From Bin87 sp965220055 (GTDB lineage Bacteria; Chloroflexota; Dehalococcoidia; Lucifugimonadales; UBA3495): DNA of 64,000 nucleotides. The stretch's first letter is position 1; every line of letters begins with the position of its first letter. The notes under the pieces are model-generated. The model was not told where the DNA came from. It worked only from the letters and a program-made list of their open reading frames with translations, and made no database searches. The DNA is taken from contig CBDCPE010000004.1 in the NCBI GenBank assembly GCA_965220055.1, positions 62,001 to 126,000 on the forward strand, given 5' to 3'. This document shows, piece by piece, positions 35,624 to 43,694 of this stretch. A program made the translations under genes and the position numbers.

Positions 35624-37162
35624 ATGAAATACGACGTCATAGTGATCGGCGCCGGCTCCGCCGGCGGAACCATGGCCACCCGCTTGTCCGAGGATCCGTC
35701 CCGGTCTGTTCTCCTCCTCGAGGCCGGTCCCGACTACCCTGACCTCGAACAGACACCCGACGACCTCAAGTTCGGCTACGCTCCCCGCGCCTCGGAGATG
35801 GGCGCGCCCCACAACTGGTCCTTCGTGGGAACCGGCACCCCCCGCCAGTCCGAACCGGTGAACGTGCCCCGCGGCCGCGTCGTCGGCGGTACCAGCGCCA
35901 TCAACGGCCAGGTCTTCCTGCGCGGCGTCCCAGAAGACTACGATCGGTGGGCCTCCTGGGGCAACGACCAGTGGAGCTACATCAACGTCCTGCCCTTCTT
36001 CCGCAAACAGGAAACCGACACCGATATCTCCGACGACTTCCACGGCTTCGACGGCCCTATCCCAGTGCGACGCCACCGGCGCGAAAACTGGCTGCCCCTA
36101 CAGGAAGCCTTCGTCCAGGCTTGCTCCGACGTCGGCTACGCCGAGGTGTACGACCACAACCATCCCGACTCGACGGGCGTCGGCCCCTTTCCGATGAACA
36201 ACCCCAACGGCGTGCGCATGAGCACCGCGCTTACCTACGTCAATCCCAACCGGCACCGTCTCAACCTGACCATCCGCGCCAACGTCCGTGTGCGCCGCAT
36301 CCTGTTCGAAGACCTGCGCGCCGTCGGCGTCGCGGTCGAGAGCGGTGGAGAGACCTTCCAGATCGAGGCCGCCCAGATCGTCCTCTGCGCCGGCGCCATC
36401 GCCTCACCACAACTGCTGATGCTGTCCGGCGTCGGCCCCGCCGAGGAACTCCGGAGCCTGGGCATCCCCGTTGTCAGGGACCTGCCCGGCGTCGGCAAGA
36501 ACCTCCGCGATCACCCTCTGGTTCCGGTGCGCGTCAAGGTCAAGGACGATTTCCCCCTCGACCCGGATGCCCCGCGCATCCAGACCGTGCTCCGCTACAC
36601 CGCCGGCGGCTCCGAAGCCCGCAACGACATGCAGATCTTCCCGTCGTCGTTCTCGACGCCGTTGGGCGGTGATCCCTTCGACAACGAGGGCATCCGCATC
36701 ACCTGTATGATGGAGCTGGCCGAGAGCGCGGGCGAGCTTACCCTGCAATCCACCGACCCCGACGTGCAGCCCCACATCGAATGCCGATACCTCGAGGCCG
36801 ACTGGGATCGCGAGCGCATGCGTGAGGCCGTCCGCATCGCTGTGCGCCTCCTCGATCATGAGCAGTTCGGCGGCATCTATGACGGCCTGATCTCGCCAAC
36901 CGAGGCTGAGCTGGTATCCGACGAAACGTTGGACGACTGGATGCTCCGCGAGGTCTGCATCGGCCAGCACCTCTCCGGCACCTGCAAGATGGGACCCGAC
37001 AGCGACCCCATGGCTGTGGTCGACCAGTATTGCCGCGTCCACGGCACCGAGTCGCTGCGCGTCGCCGACGCCTCGGTGATGCCCGACGTCATCCGCGCTA
37101 ACACCAACTGCACCACGATCATGATCGGCGAGCGCGTCGCCAACTGGATCGCCGAGCAATAG
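35624..37162 (+). CDS. GMC-family FAD oxidoreductase, copy 2
   Basis: 512 residues, close paralogue of the gene at 29247. FAD motif VIGAGSAGGTMATRLSED, GRVVGGTSAINGQVFLRGVPEDYD, GMC signature GAIASPQLLMLSGVG, and C-terminal ADASVMPDVIRANTNC. The substrate loop differs (HLSGTCK in place of HASGTCK; MGAPHNWSFVGTG), so the two copies may take different alcohols. AAGGAG precedes the ATG. The next gene, an LLM oxidoreductase, starts 43 bp on. Confidence 0.93.
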   Translation: MKYDVIVIGAGSAGGTMATRLSEDPSRSVLLLEAGPDYPDLEQTPDDLKFGYAPRASEMGAPHNWSFVGTGTPRQSEPVNVPRGRVVGGTSAINGQVFLRGVPEDYDRWASWGNDQWSYINVLPFFRKQETDTDISDDFHGFDGPIPVRRHRRENWLPLQEAFVQACSDVGYAEVYDHNHPDSTGVGPFPMNNPNGVRMSTALTYVNPNRHRLNLTIRANVRVRRILFEDLRAVGVAVESGGETFQIEAAQIVLCAGAIASPQLLMLSGVGPAEELRSLGIPVVRDLPGVGKNLRDHPLVPVRVKVKDDFPLDPDAPRIQTVLRYTAGGSEARNDMQIFPSSFSTPLGGDPFDNEGIRITCMMELAESAGELTLQSTDPDVQPHIECRYLEADWDRERMREAVRIAVRLLDHEQFGGIYDGLISPTEAELVSDETLDDWMLREVCIGQHLSGTCKMGPDSDPMAVVDQYCRVHGTESLRVADASVMPDVIRANTNCTTIMIGERVANWIAEQ

Positions 37163-37205
37163 ACCCGCGCTAAGTCTTCCGTCCCAACCGTAAGGAGCAA
37201 TCCAA

Positions 37206-38057
37206 ATGTCAGTTGGAATAATCGTCCCCCTGCCCGCCTATACCCTCGACCCTGCGTTTATCGCCAAAAAGGCCGAGGAACTGGGCTTTGAGTCTATCTG
37301 GTATCACGAGCACCCCATCTTGCCCGTCACCAGCGCGAGTCCTTTCCCGGCGACGGGCGGCGAGATACCCTGGACATATCGTCACTTCTCCGATCCTTTT
37401 ATGTCCCTCGCCATGGCCGCCGCCGTCACCGAGCGGATCAAGCTGTGCACCGGTATAACTCTGTTGCCCGAGCGCAACCCCCTGATCCTCGCCAAGCAGA
37501 TCTCCGTGCTTGATCGTCACAGCGATGGCCGGTTCGTCTTCGGCATCGGCGCCGGCTGGAACCGTGAGGAGACCGAGATGATGGGTGGAGACTACGACCA
37601 CCGCTGGACCCAGACCGAAGAGGCCGTGGGTGCCCTGAAGGCCCTCTGGACCGAGGATCAGGCCGAGTTCCACGGACGCTACTACAACTTCCCGCCGGTA
37701 TACATGTATCCTAAACCCGCCCAGGATCCCCATCCACCCATCCTGCTGGGCGGCAACGCCCGCAACGTCCTCCGCCGCGTGGTGCGGTACGGCGACGGCT
37801 GGCTCCCCAACCGGGCCAACCCGGGCCAGATCGAGGATAGCCGCAAGCAGCTTGACACCTTGGCCGCCGAGCGGGGCCGCGACCCCGAGGCCATTACCAT
37901 CTCCGTTTTCGGGCAGACTCCGGACACCACTCGCCAGGCCGTCGACGACTTCCGCAACGCCGGCGCCCTGCGCGTATGCGTTTGGCCCAACCACTCCGAC
38001 AGCGAAGAGGAGATGGGGGAGCAACTGGAGACTATGGCTGAAACACTGCTCCGATAA
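37206..38057 (+). CDS. LLM-class F420-type oxidoreductase
   Basis: 283 residues of the luciferase-like fold, near TIGR03619: IWYHEHPIL, RIKLCTGITLLPERNPLILAKQ, RFVFGIGAGWNREE, and PPILLGGNARNVLRRVVRYGDGWLPN. Likely uses F420 or FMN. Strong AAGGAG site. It follows GMC copy 2 closely and is probably in the same operon, giving an oxidase plus monooxygenase pair. Confidence 0.9.
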   Translation: MSVGIIVPLPAYTLDPAFIAKKAEELGFESIWYHEHPILPVTSASPFPATGGEIPWTYRHFSDPFMSLAMAAAVTERIKLCTGITLLPERNPLILAKQISVLDRHSDGRFVFGIGAGWNREETEMMGGDYDHRWTQTEEAVGALKALWTEDQAEFHGRYYNFPPVYMYPKPAQDPHPPILLGGNARNVLRRVVRYGDGWLPNRANPGQIEDSRKQLDTLAAERGRDPEAITISVFGQTPDTTRQAVDDFRNAGALRVCVWPNHSDSEEEMGEQLETMAETLLR

Positions 38058-38111
38058 CACTCGTCGTCATCCAGGTAGAACCATTGCGCACGCTGACAGG
38101 AGACAACAGAA

Positions 38112-39164
38112 ATGGCAACCTATGTATACGTTGCAGCCCAGGACGACAACAAAGTATCCATCTTCACGATGGACGAGGCCAGCGGAGCCCTGACAATAGC
38201 CGGAGAAGAGACGGTGTCCGGCGGCCCGTCCCTGCTGGCTATCAGCCCCGACCGGCGGACCTTGTACGCCGGTCACCGGGAAGTTCCCGAAATCACCAGC
38301 CACAGCATCGACCAGCAGACGGGAGAGTTGACCCAGACCGGTTCGGTGACGCCGCCCGGGCAACCCGCCTTTCTTTCCACTGATCGCACCGGCCGGTTCC
38401 TGCTTTCGTCCTACTACGCCGACGGAAAAGCCGCCGTGCATCCCCTCGGCGACGATGGCAGCTTAGGCGGGGCGGCCACCGCGGTCGTGGACACTGACTC
38501 CGGCGCACACTCCATGATGACCGACCGCTCCAACCGGTTCGCCTACGTGCCCCACATCGCCAGGCAGCAGGACAATGTCCTTGAGCCGCCCAAGAACATT
38601 CCGGGGCCGAACGTCATCTACCAATTCCGCTTCGATGCGTCCACCGGCGCGTTGGCCGTTAACGACCCTCCTACCCTCGCGCAGGACGACATGATCGGCC
38701 CTCGGCACCTCACCTACCATCCCAGCCTCGACCTAGTCTATTTCTCCAACGAGCAGGGTTGCAGCGTGTCCTCTTACCAGATTGATAGCGAAGGCCGGCT
38801 GACTCCGTTTGAGACCGTCTCGACTCTGCCGGCCGGTGTCACCGAGCGCAACACCTGCTCCCAGATCCAGTTTTCTCCCGATGGAAAACTGCTGTTTGTG
38901 CCCAACCGCGGCCACAACAGTATCGCGAGCTTTATTGTCGACGCCGAGGGTCGCCTGACGCCGGCCGACCACGCTGCCACCGAAGCCGTGCCTAGCGCCT
39001 TCAGCCTCGACCCCTCCGGCCGTTACGTGTTCGCCGCCGGCTCGGCGACGGGTCAGTTGGCTTCTTACGGCATCAACGGCGACACCGGCGAAATGACCCC
39101 TCTGGGCACCTATGCGGTGGGCGAGCGACCCATGTGGGTGCTCACCACGACACTGGGAGGCTAG
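38112..39164 (+). CDS. Lactonase-family beta-propeller protein
   Basis: 350 residues of a seven-bladed propeller like 6-phosphogluconolactonase (Pgl) and related cycloisomerases: MATYVYVAAQDDNKVSIFTMDE, GGPSLLAISPDRRTLYAGHR, GPRHLTYHP, IQFSPDGKLLFVPNRGHNSIASF. A lactone from GMC or monooxygenase action is a natural substrate in this cluster; that is inference. AGGAG site upstream, 54 bp after the LLM gene. Confidence 0.87.
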   Translation: MATYVYVAAQDDNKVSIFTMDEASGALTIAGEETVSGGPSLLAISPDRRTLYAGHREVPEITSHSIDQQTGELTQTGSVTPPGQPAFLSTDRTGRFLLSSYYADGKAAVHPLGDDGSLGGAATAVVDTDSGAHSMMTDRSNRFAYVPHIARQQDNVLEPPKNIPGPNVIYQFRFDASTGALAVNDPPTLAQDDMIGPRHLTYHPSLDLVYFSNEQGCSVSSYQIDSEGRLTPFETVSTLPAGVTERNTCSQIQFSPDGKLLFVPNRGHNSIASFIVDAEGRLTPADHAATEAVPSAFSLDPSGRYVFAAGSATGQLASYGINGDTGEMTPLGTYAVGERPMWVLTTTLGG

Positions 39165-39262
39165 GCGTTCAGCCCTGTGTCATTGCCAAGTGCATAGCGA
39201 CATGGCAACCTCGCGGCCACAAACCACTGACGTTTAAAGACCAACTCTTCAGGAGATCCAAC

Positions 39263-40045
39263 ATGCGACTTGAAGGCAAGATAGCCCTCATCAGCGGCGG
39301 AGCGCGTGGTCAGGGCGCTGCCGAGGCCCGGCTGTTCGTTCAGGAAGGCGCCGCGGTGGTCATTGGTGACATCCTGGACGATGAGGGCATGAAGTTGGAG
39401 GCTGAGATCCGTGAACTGGGTGGCGCGGCCACCTTCGTCCACCTCGACGTGACCGATGCCGACCAGTGGGCCGACGCCGTAACTGAGGCGGTCAGCCGCT
39501 ACGGCAAGCTGGACATCCTGGTCAACAACGCCGGAGTCGGCAGCACCAACATCGGCGGCATGAACGCCCCGCGCATCCACGAGGCGCCCGCCGAGGTGTG
39601 GGACCAGATCATGGACGTCAACGGCAAGGGCGTTTTCCTCGGAACCCGCGCGGCAATATCTGCCATGCGCACCTCCTGCGGCGGCTCCATCGTCAACATA
39701 TCGTCCATCGCCGGCCTGGTTGGCCTTGGCCCGGGCTCCGGAGCCGGTGCCGCCTACGCCAGTTCCAAGGGCGCGGTGCGTCTGCTCACCAAATCCACCG
39801 CCATCCAGTACGCCGGCGAAAACATCCGCTGCAACTCGGTCCACCCCGGCTACATCGACACCGCCATGACCGAGCGGATGATGTCCGATCCGGAACTACG
39901 GCAGATGCGCATCGACGCCACGCCCATCGGCCGCATCGGGACCGTCGACGACATCGCCAACGGCGTGCTGTTCCTGGCTTCCGACGAGTCTTCCTTCATG
40001 ACCGGCAGCGAGCTTGTCATCGACGGAGGCTACACCGCCCAGTAG
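39263..40045 (+). CDS. Short-chain dehydrogenase/reductase
   Basis: 260 residues of classical SDR: nucleotide motif SGGARGQGAAEA near residue 11, NNAG, catalytic Ser in IVNISSIAG, and the YxxxK motif as YASSK. Start at 39263 after AGGAG; the frame is open further upstream without conservation. The sequence after YASSK and SFMTGSELVIDGGYTAQ at the end are typical of NAD-dependent alcohol dehydrogenases of this type. Last gene of the plus-strand catabolic cluster. Confidence 0.92.
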   Translation: MRLEGKIALISGGARGQGAAEARLFVQEGAAVVIGDILDDEGMKLEAEIRELGGAATFVHLDVTDADQWADAVTEAVSRYGKLDILVNNAGVGSTNIGGMNAPRIHEAPAEVWDQIMDVNGKGVFLGTRAAISAMRTSCGGSIVNISSIAGLVGLGPGSGAGAAYASSKGAVRLLTKSTAIQYAGENIRCNSVHPGYIDTAMTERMMSDPELRQMRIDATPIGRIGTVDDIANGVLFLASDESSFMTGSELVIDGGYTAQ

Positions 40046-40054
40046 TCAGGTTCG

Positions 40055-41458
40055 TCACCTGATTGCGTGGAGCCCTCCGTCGTCGGTACGCACTAGCACT
40101 TGACCTTCGGCATAGACCGGCTCGGTGCGGACGCCGGCCGGCAGTTGCAGCCGCCATAGCTCCGTGCCTTCGGCTCGACCCAGGCCATACAGCCAGCCGG
40201 CTTTGTCGCCGAACACCAGTAAATCGCCTACAACTATAGGCGAGACCAGGATGCCGTCCTCACCTTGGAATTGCCACCGCTCTGCTCCGGTAATCGCGTC
40301 CACGGCGTACATCTTTCCCAGCGTGTCGCCGACATAAAGGGTGTCTCCCGCGACGGCCGGAGCCGAAATTATGCCCTCGGTCCTTTTCTGGCGCGACGGG
40401 AATCCTTCTGGATAGTCGGGGCCAAACCGCCATTTGTCGCCCGGTTGGGAAGGCGGAGCCGGCAGGGGGAATCCCCACAGCCAGAGTTGCGACCACGTGC
40501 GCGTCACGGCGTATTGCCCCGGATACTCCAAGGCGTCGGCTTCCATTGCGAACAGTCGTCTCTCGGACACGAAATAGGTCAGCGCGTTCGCCGCCACCGG
40601 CGCGGCCGCCAGCGCGCCTCCGGTCCGGAACCGTGCCCGTTCCTGTCCAGTCCGGGAATCCAGCGCGTAGAGGCTGCGGTCCGCCGACGCCACGAATGCG
40701 AGCTGATCCGCAACGGCCGGAGGAGACCTGACCTCTCCAGGTGTTTCGTGTTTCCAGACCAATTCTCCAGTGGTGGCGTTCACGGCGTACGTGAAGCCGT
40801 CCAATGCGCCCGCGAACACGATCCCATTGGCCACCGCTACCGGACCTGACGTGGCGTCACCCATCTGGTATTCCCACCGGATCTCCCGGGTCCCAGCGTC
40901 CCGCGCCACCAGTCGACGGTCCGGCATGGTGTAGTACAGAGTGCCATCCGCCAACGCCAGCGAATTTCCGATGGGACCCGTTGCTGGCATGGACTCGATT
41001 TCCTGGCCAGTCTCCGTGTCAAGCACGGCGATACGGAAGTGCGCCCCCAGGAATATGCGGTCGTCGGATGCGATCGGCGCGGCTAATGTTGCGGGCCCCG
41101 TGTTGGCGCTCCATGCCAACTTTCCCTCGGGTTCGTCGAGCACATTCGATGCGTAACGCGTCTGCCCGAGGTTCCGCCCATGCATGGTCCATCCTTCGCC
41201 GGTGGACATGGAATCGAAAACCGTACCGGGCTGGCGGCCGAGCAAAATCACGGGATCGGGAATGAAGGGAAAGTTGATCCAGACCACGAACCCAACGATC
41301 ACTAACGCTGCTACCGCGATGATGGCGTTGCGTCGCGAGACAATCCGGCGACGTCGCGACGCCACCTGCGCCCAATCGGGCAGATACCCTTCAGCGCCCG
41401 TGCGTTCAGCGGGTTCGTGTTGTGCGGGTTCCGAAGGATTATCGGGTGGGGTTGCCAT
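40055..41458 (-). CDS. Membrane-anchored PQQ-type beta-propeller
   Basis: 467 residues from the Met of MATPPDN (the frame allows 41482). A charged N-terminus is followed by one helix (AIIAVAALVIVGFVVWINF), so the protein is anchored with the propeller outside. Blades repeat phrases such as LYYTMPDRRLVARDAGTREIRWEYQ and GFTYAVNATTGELVWKHETPG, like BamB and PQQ dehydrogenases. No PQQ catalytic residues can be named with confidence, so a scaffold role is equally likely. It converges with the SDR gene, with a 9-bp gap. Confidence 0.82.
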   Translation of the reverse strand: MATPPDNPSEPAQHEPAERTGAEGYLPDWAQVASRRRRIVSRRNAIIAVAALVIVGFVVWINFPFIPDPVILLGRQPGTVFDSMSTGEGWTMHGRNLGQTRYASNVLDEPEGKLAWSANTGPATLAAPIASDDRIFLGAHFRIAVLDTETGQEIESMPATGPIGNSLALADGTLYYTMPDRRLVARDAGTREIRWEYQMGDATSGPVAVANGIVFAGALDGFTYAVNATTGELVWKHETPGEVRSPPAVADQLAFVASADRSLYALDSRTGQERARFRTGGALAAAPVAANALTYFVSERRLFAMEADALEYPGQYAVTRTWSQLWLWGFPLPAPPSQPGDKWRFGPDYPEGFPSRQKRTEGIISAPAVAGDTLYVGDTLGKMYAVDAITGAERWQFQGEDGILVSPIVVGDLLVFGDKAGWLYGLGRAEGTELWRLQLPAGVRTEPVYAEGQVLVRTDDGGLHAIR

Positions 41459-41488
41459 ATCGGTCAGGTTGCGGATGGTCAAACTAGT

Positions 41489-41514
41489 GGCGGGATGCGC
41501 TGGCGCATCCCGCC
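41489..41514. repeat. 11-bp-stem hairpin
   Basis: GGCGGGATGCG and CGCATCCCGCC flank a CTGG loop. It lies between the ABC permease operon and the PQQ-propeller gene and could end the former, though no T-run follows. Confidence 0.5.
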
Positions 41515-41722
41515 ATCAATCTGCGCTGATTTACCGATGCGTGAGCGGACACCTAAACTAATCCCTTCCGTCATTACCGTGAAGATAGCCGATTTTCATG
41601 CTCATACGTGGCCTCGGCAAGGCAATCCGCAATTCTCGCGCAAGGGGGAATCCAGTGGTACCGGAGGGAAGGAAGGAAGGAAGCCGGGTTTAGATAACCA
41701 TCCACGCATCAGTAGTTGCAAA

Positions 41723-42646
41723 CTACACGTTGCGCAGTTTCGGGTCAAGGCGGTCGCGTAGCCAGTCACCCATCAGGTTCATGGAAAGCACCGTGAGTAC
41801 GATCGCCATCGTGGGGAAGAAGAACAGCCACCAGGCGGTCACGATCAGCGTTCGACCGTCGGCTACCATCAATCCCCACGCCGGGGTCGGCTTCACCAAC
41901 CCCGCTCCCAGGAAGCTCAACGTCGATTCTAGGATGATAACGTGTCCAACCTCCAGGGTGCACAGCACGACGACGGTGTTCACCACGTTTGGGAAGATGT
42001 GGCGCATCATGATGCGCGTCGGGGACGCTCCCGCCACTAGCGCCCGGGCAACGAAGTCCTGTTGTTTGATCGCCAAGGCTTCCCCACGCACCATCCTTGC
42101 AAATCTGGCCCACAGCAGTAACGCGATCACCACTACCACCGTCTGGAATCCTGGCCCGCTTACGGCTACTAGCACCAGCGCTAACAGGATCGACGGGAAC
42201 GCCAACTTGATGTCGACGATGCGCATGATCAGGTTATCGACCCAGCCGCCACCGTAGGCAGCCAATAGACCGAGTACGGTGCCCACTCCGCCGCCCAGCG
42301 CGATCGCAAGCAGTGAGATGGACAGCGATATCCGGGCGCCGTGAATGATGCGGCTGAGAATGTCGAACCCGTGGCGGTCCGTTCCCAGGACGTACTGCCA
42401 ACTGCCGCCTTCCTGCCACGCCGGCGGCATAAGGCGATCACGCAGATTCAACTGAACCGGGTCATGGGGCGAGATCACGTTGGCGAAGATCGCCGGAATG
42501 ATCAACATAATCGCCAGGATCAATAGCGGTATGATCGGGTAATGGCGGATGCTGAAAAATGCCTGTCCGATTATGCCGCGTTGGCGCTGGTCCAGCGCGT
42601 CGCCGGCGGGCGTGGTTATAGCAGGGGCTACGGTCGGGGTGGTCAT
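41723..42646 (-). CDS. dppC: Peptide/nickel-type ABC transporter permease DppC
   Basis: 307 residues with six helices. The N-terminal OppC-type segment LLILAIMLIIPAIFANVISPHDP is followed by LGTDRHGFDILSRIIHGARISL and the binding-protein-dependent loop ARALVAGASPTRIMMRHIFPNV. It forms the pore with DppB. No ATPase gene follows in this operon, so the ATP-binding parts must be encoded elsewhere. Confidence 0.93.
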   Translation of the reverse strand: MTTPTVAPAITTPAGDALDQRQRGIIGQAFFSIRHYPIIPLLILAIMLIIPAIFANVISPHDPVQLNLRDRLMPPAWQEGGSWQYVLGTDRHGFDILSRIIHGARISLSISLLAIALGGGVGTVLGLLAAYGGGWVDNLIMRIVDIKLAFPSILLALVLVAVSGPGFQTVVVVIALLLWARFARMVRGEALAIKQQDFVARALVAGASPTRIMMRHIFPNVVNTVVVLCTLEVGHVIILESTLSFLGAGLVKPTPAWGLMVADGRTLIVTAWWLFFFPTMAIVLTVLSMNLMGDWLRDRLDPKLRNV

Positions 42647-42691
42647 CGCTAATTTCCTTGTGCGGGCGGCAATGCTCGGGAATCAGCTCGT

Positions 42692-43612
42692 CTAGTAGCG
42701 GATCCGTGGGTTCAGGTAGGCGTACGCCACGTCAACCGCCAAGTTGATGAATATGTAGAACGCGGCGAACAGGATGACGATGCTTTGGATTACCGGGAAG
42801 TCCCGGTTGCGGATGGCATCGATTGCGAGGTCTCCCAGGCCGGGCCACACAAACACTGTTTCGATTACTACCGAACCGGTCAGGAGCACTGCGCCGATCA
42901 GGCCCATGTAGGTGAATGGAACGATCAGCGCGTTGCGGAAACAGTGCTTCCAGATGACTTTGCGCTCCGGCATGCCCTTGATGCGGGCCAGTTTGACGTA
43001 CTCCGTATCCAGCACTTCCAGCATCGATGATCTGGTGAGCCGCATCACCGCGGCTACGTTGTAGTATCCCAGCGCCACGCCGGGCAGGATTATTGACTTG
43101 AGCCCGGCGTCGTTCCCTGAGGTGGGTAACCATCCCAATATCACCGCGAACACCCACATCAATATCAATCCAATCGCAAATGATGGAGCGGACTGGCCGA
43201 TTAGCGCGACCACTTTGCCGGCCCAGTCGAAGACGGAGTCTTTCTTGACGGCCACCATCACCCCGATCGGCAAAGCGATGGCGGCGCTGACGATCCAGGC
43301 GAAAGCGGCCAGCACGACGGTATTGGGCAACCGCCGGGCGATCAGCTCGGTAATCGGCACTCCACCGTACGCCCAGGCTTCACCGAAGTCACCGGTGACG
43401 AAGTTGCCGATGTACCGGGCATATTGCACATAAATGGGCTGATCCAGCCCCCACGTCTTGCGGACCTGCTCGACCACGGTGGGGCTGGCGTCTTCGGGAA
43501 GCAGGATTGCAACCGGGTCGCCGGTGACCCGCGCCAGTGCGAATACCACGGCACTGATGACCAGCAACGCCAAGATGGACTGTATCACCCGCAAAAATAT
43601 GAATCGCTGCAT
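42692..43612 (-). CDS. dppB: Peptide/nickel-type ABC transporter permease DppB
   Basis: 306 residues, six helices. Starts with QRFIFLRVIQSILALLVISAVVF, typical of DppB/OppB, and has YVKLARIKGMPERKVIWKHCFRNAL, the EAA loop that contacts the ATPase. It is 45 bp before dppC and 82 bp after the binding-protein gene, with a perfect palindrome between. Confidence 0.93.
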   Translation of the reverse strand: MQRFIFLRVIQSILALLVISAVVFALARVTGDPVAILLPEDASPTVVEQVRKTWGLDQPIYVQYARYIGNFVTGDFGEAWAYGGVPITELIARRLPNTVVLAAFAWIVSAAIALPIGVMVAVKKDSVFDWAGKVVALIGQSAPSFAIGLILMWVFAVILGWLPTSGNDAGLKSIILPGVALGYYNVAAVMRLTRSSMLEVLDTEYVKLARIKGMPERKVIWKHCFRNALIVPFTYMGLIGAVLLTGSVVIETVFVWPGLGDLAIDAIRNRDFPVIQSIVILFAAFYIFINLAVDVAYAYLNPRIRY

Positions 43613-43655
43613 GGGAAACCTTCGCAGTCAGTGGGGCTGGATGTTGGGTAGTGGG

Positions 43656-43679
43656 AGGGGCGACCGGCCGGTCGCCCCT
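43656..43679 (-). terminator. 24-bp perfect palindrome between binding protein and dppB
   Basis: AGGGGCGACCGG and its exact inverse lie just after the binding-protein stop. No T-run follows on the minus strand, so it likely protects the upstream mRNA or reduces read-through to dppBC. The liv-type operon has a hairpin at the same place. Confidence 0.6.
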
Positions 43680-43694
43680 CAGTGTGCGTCGGGT

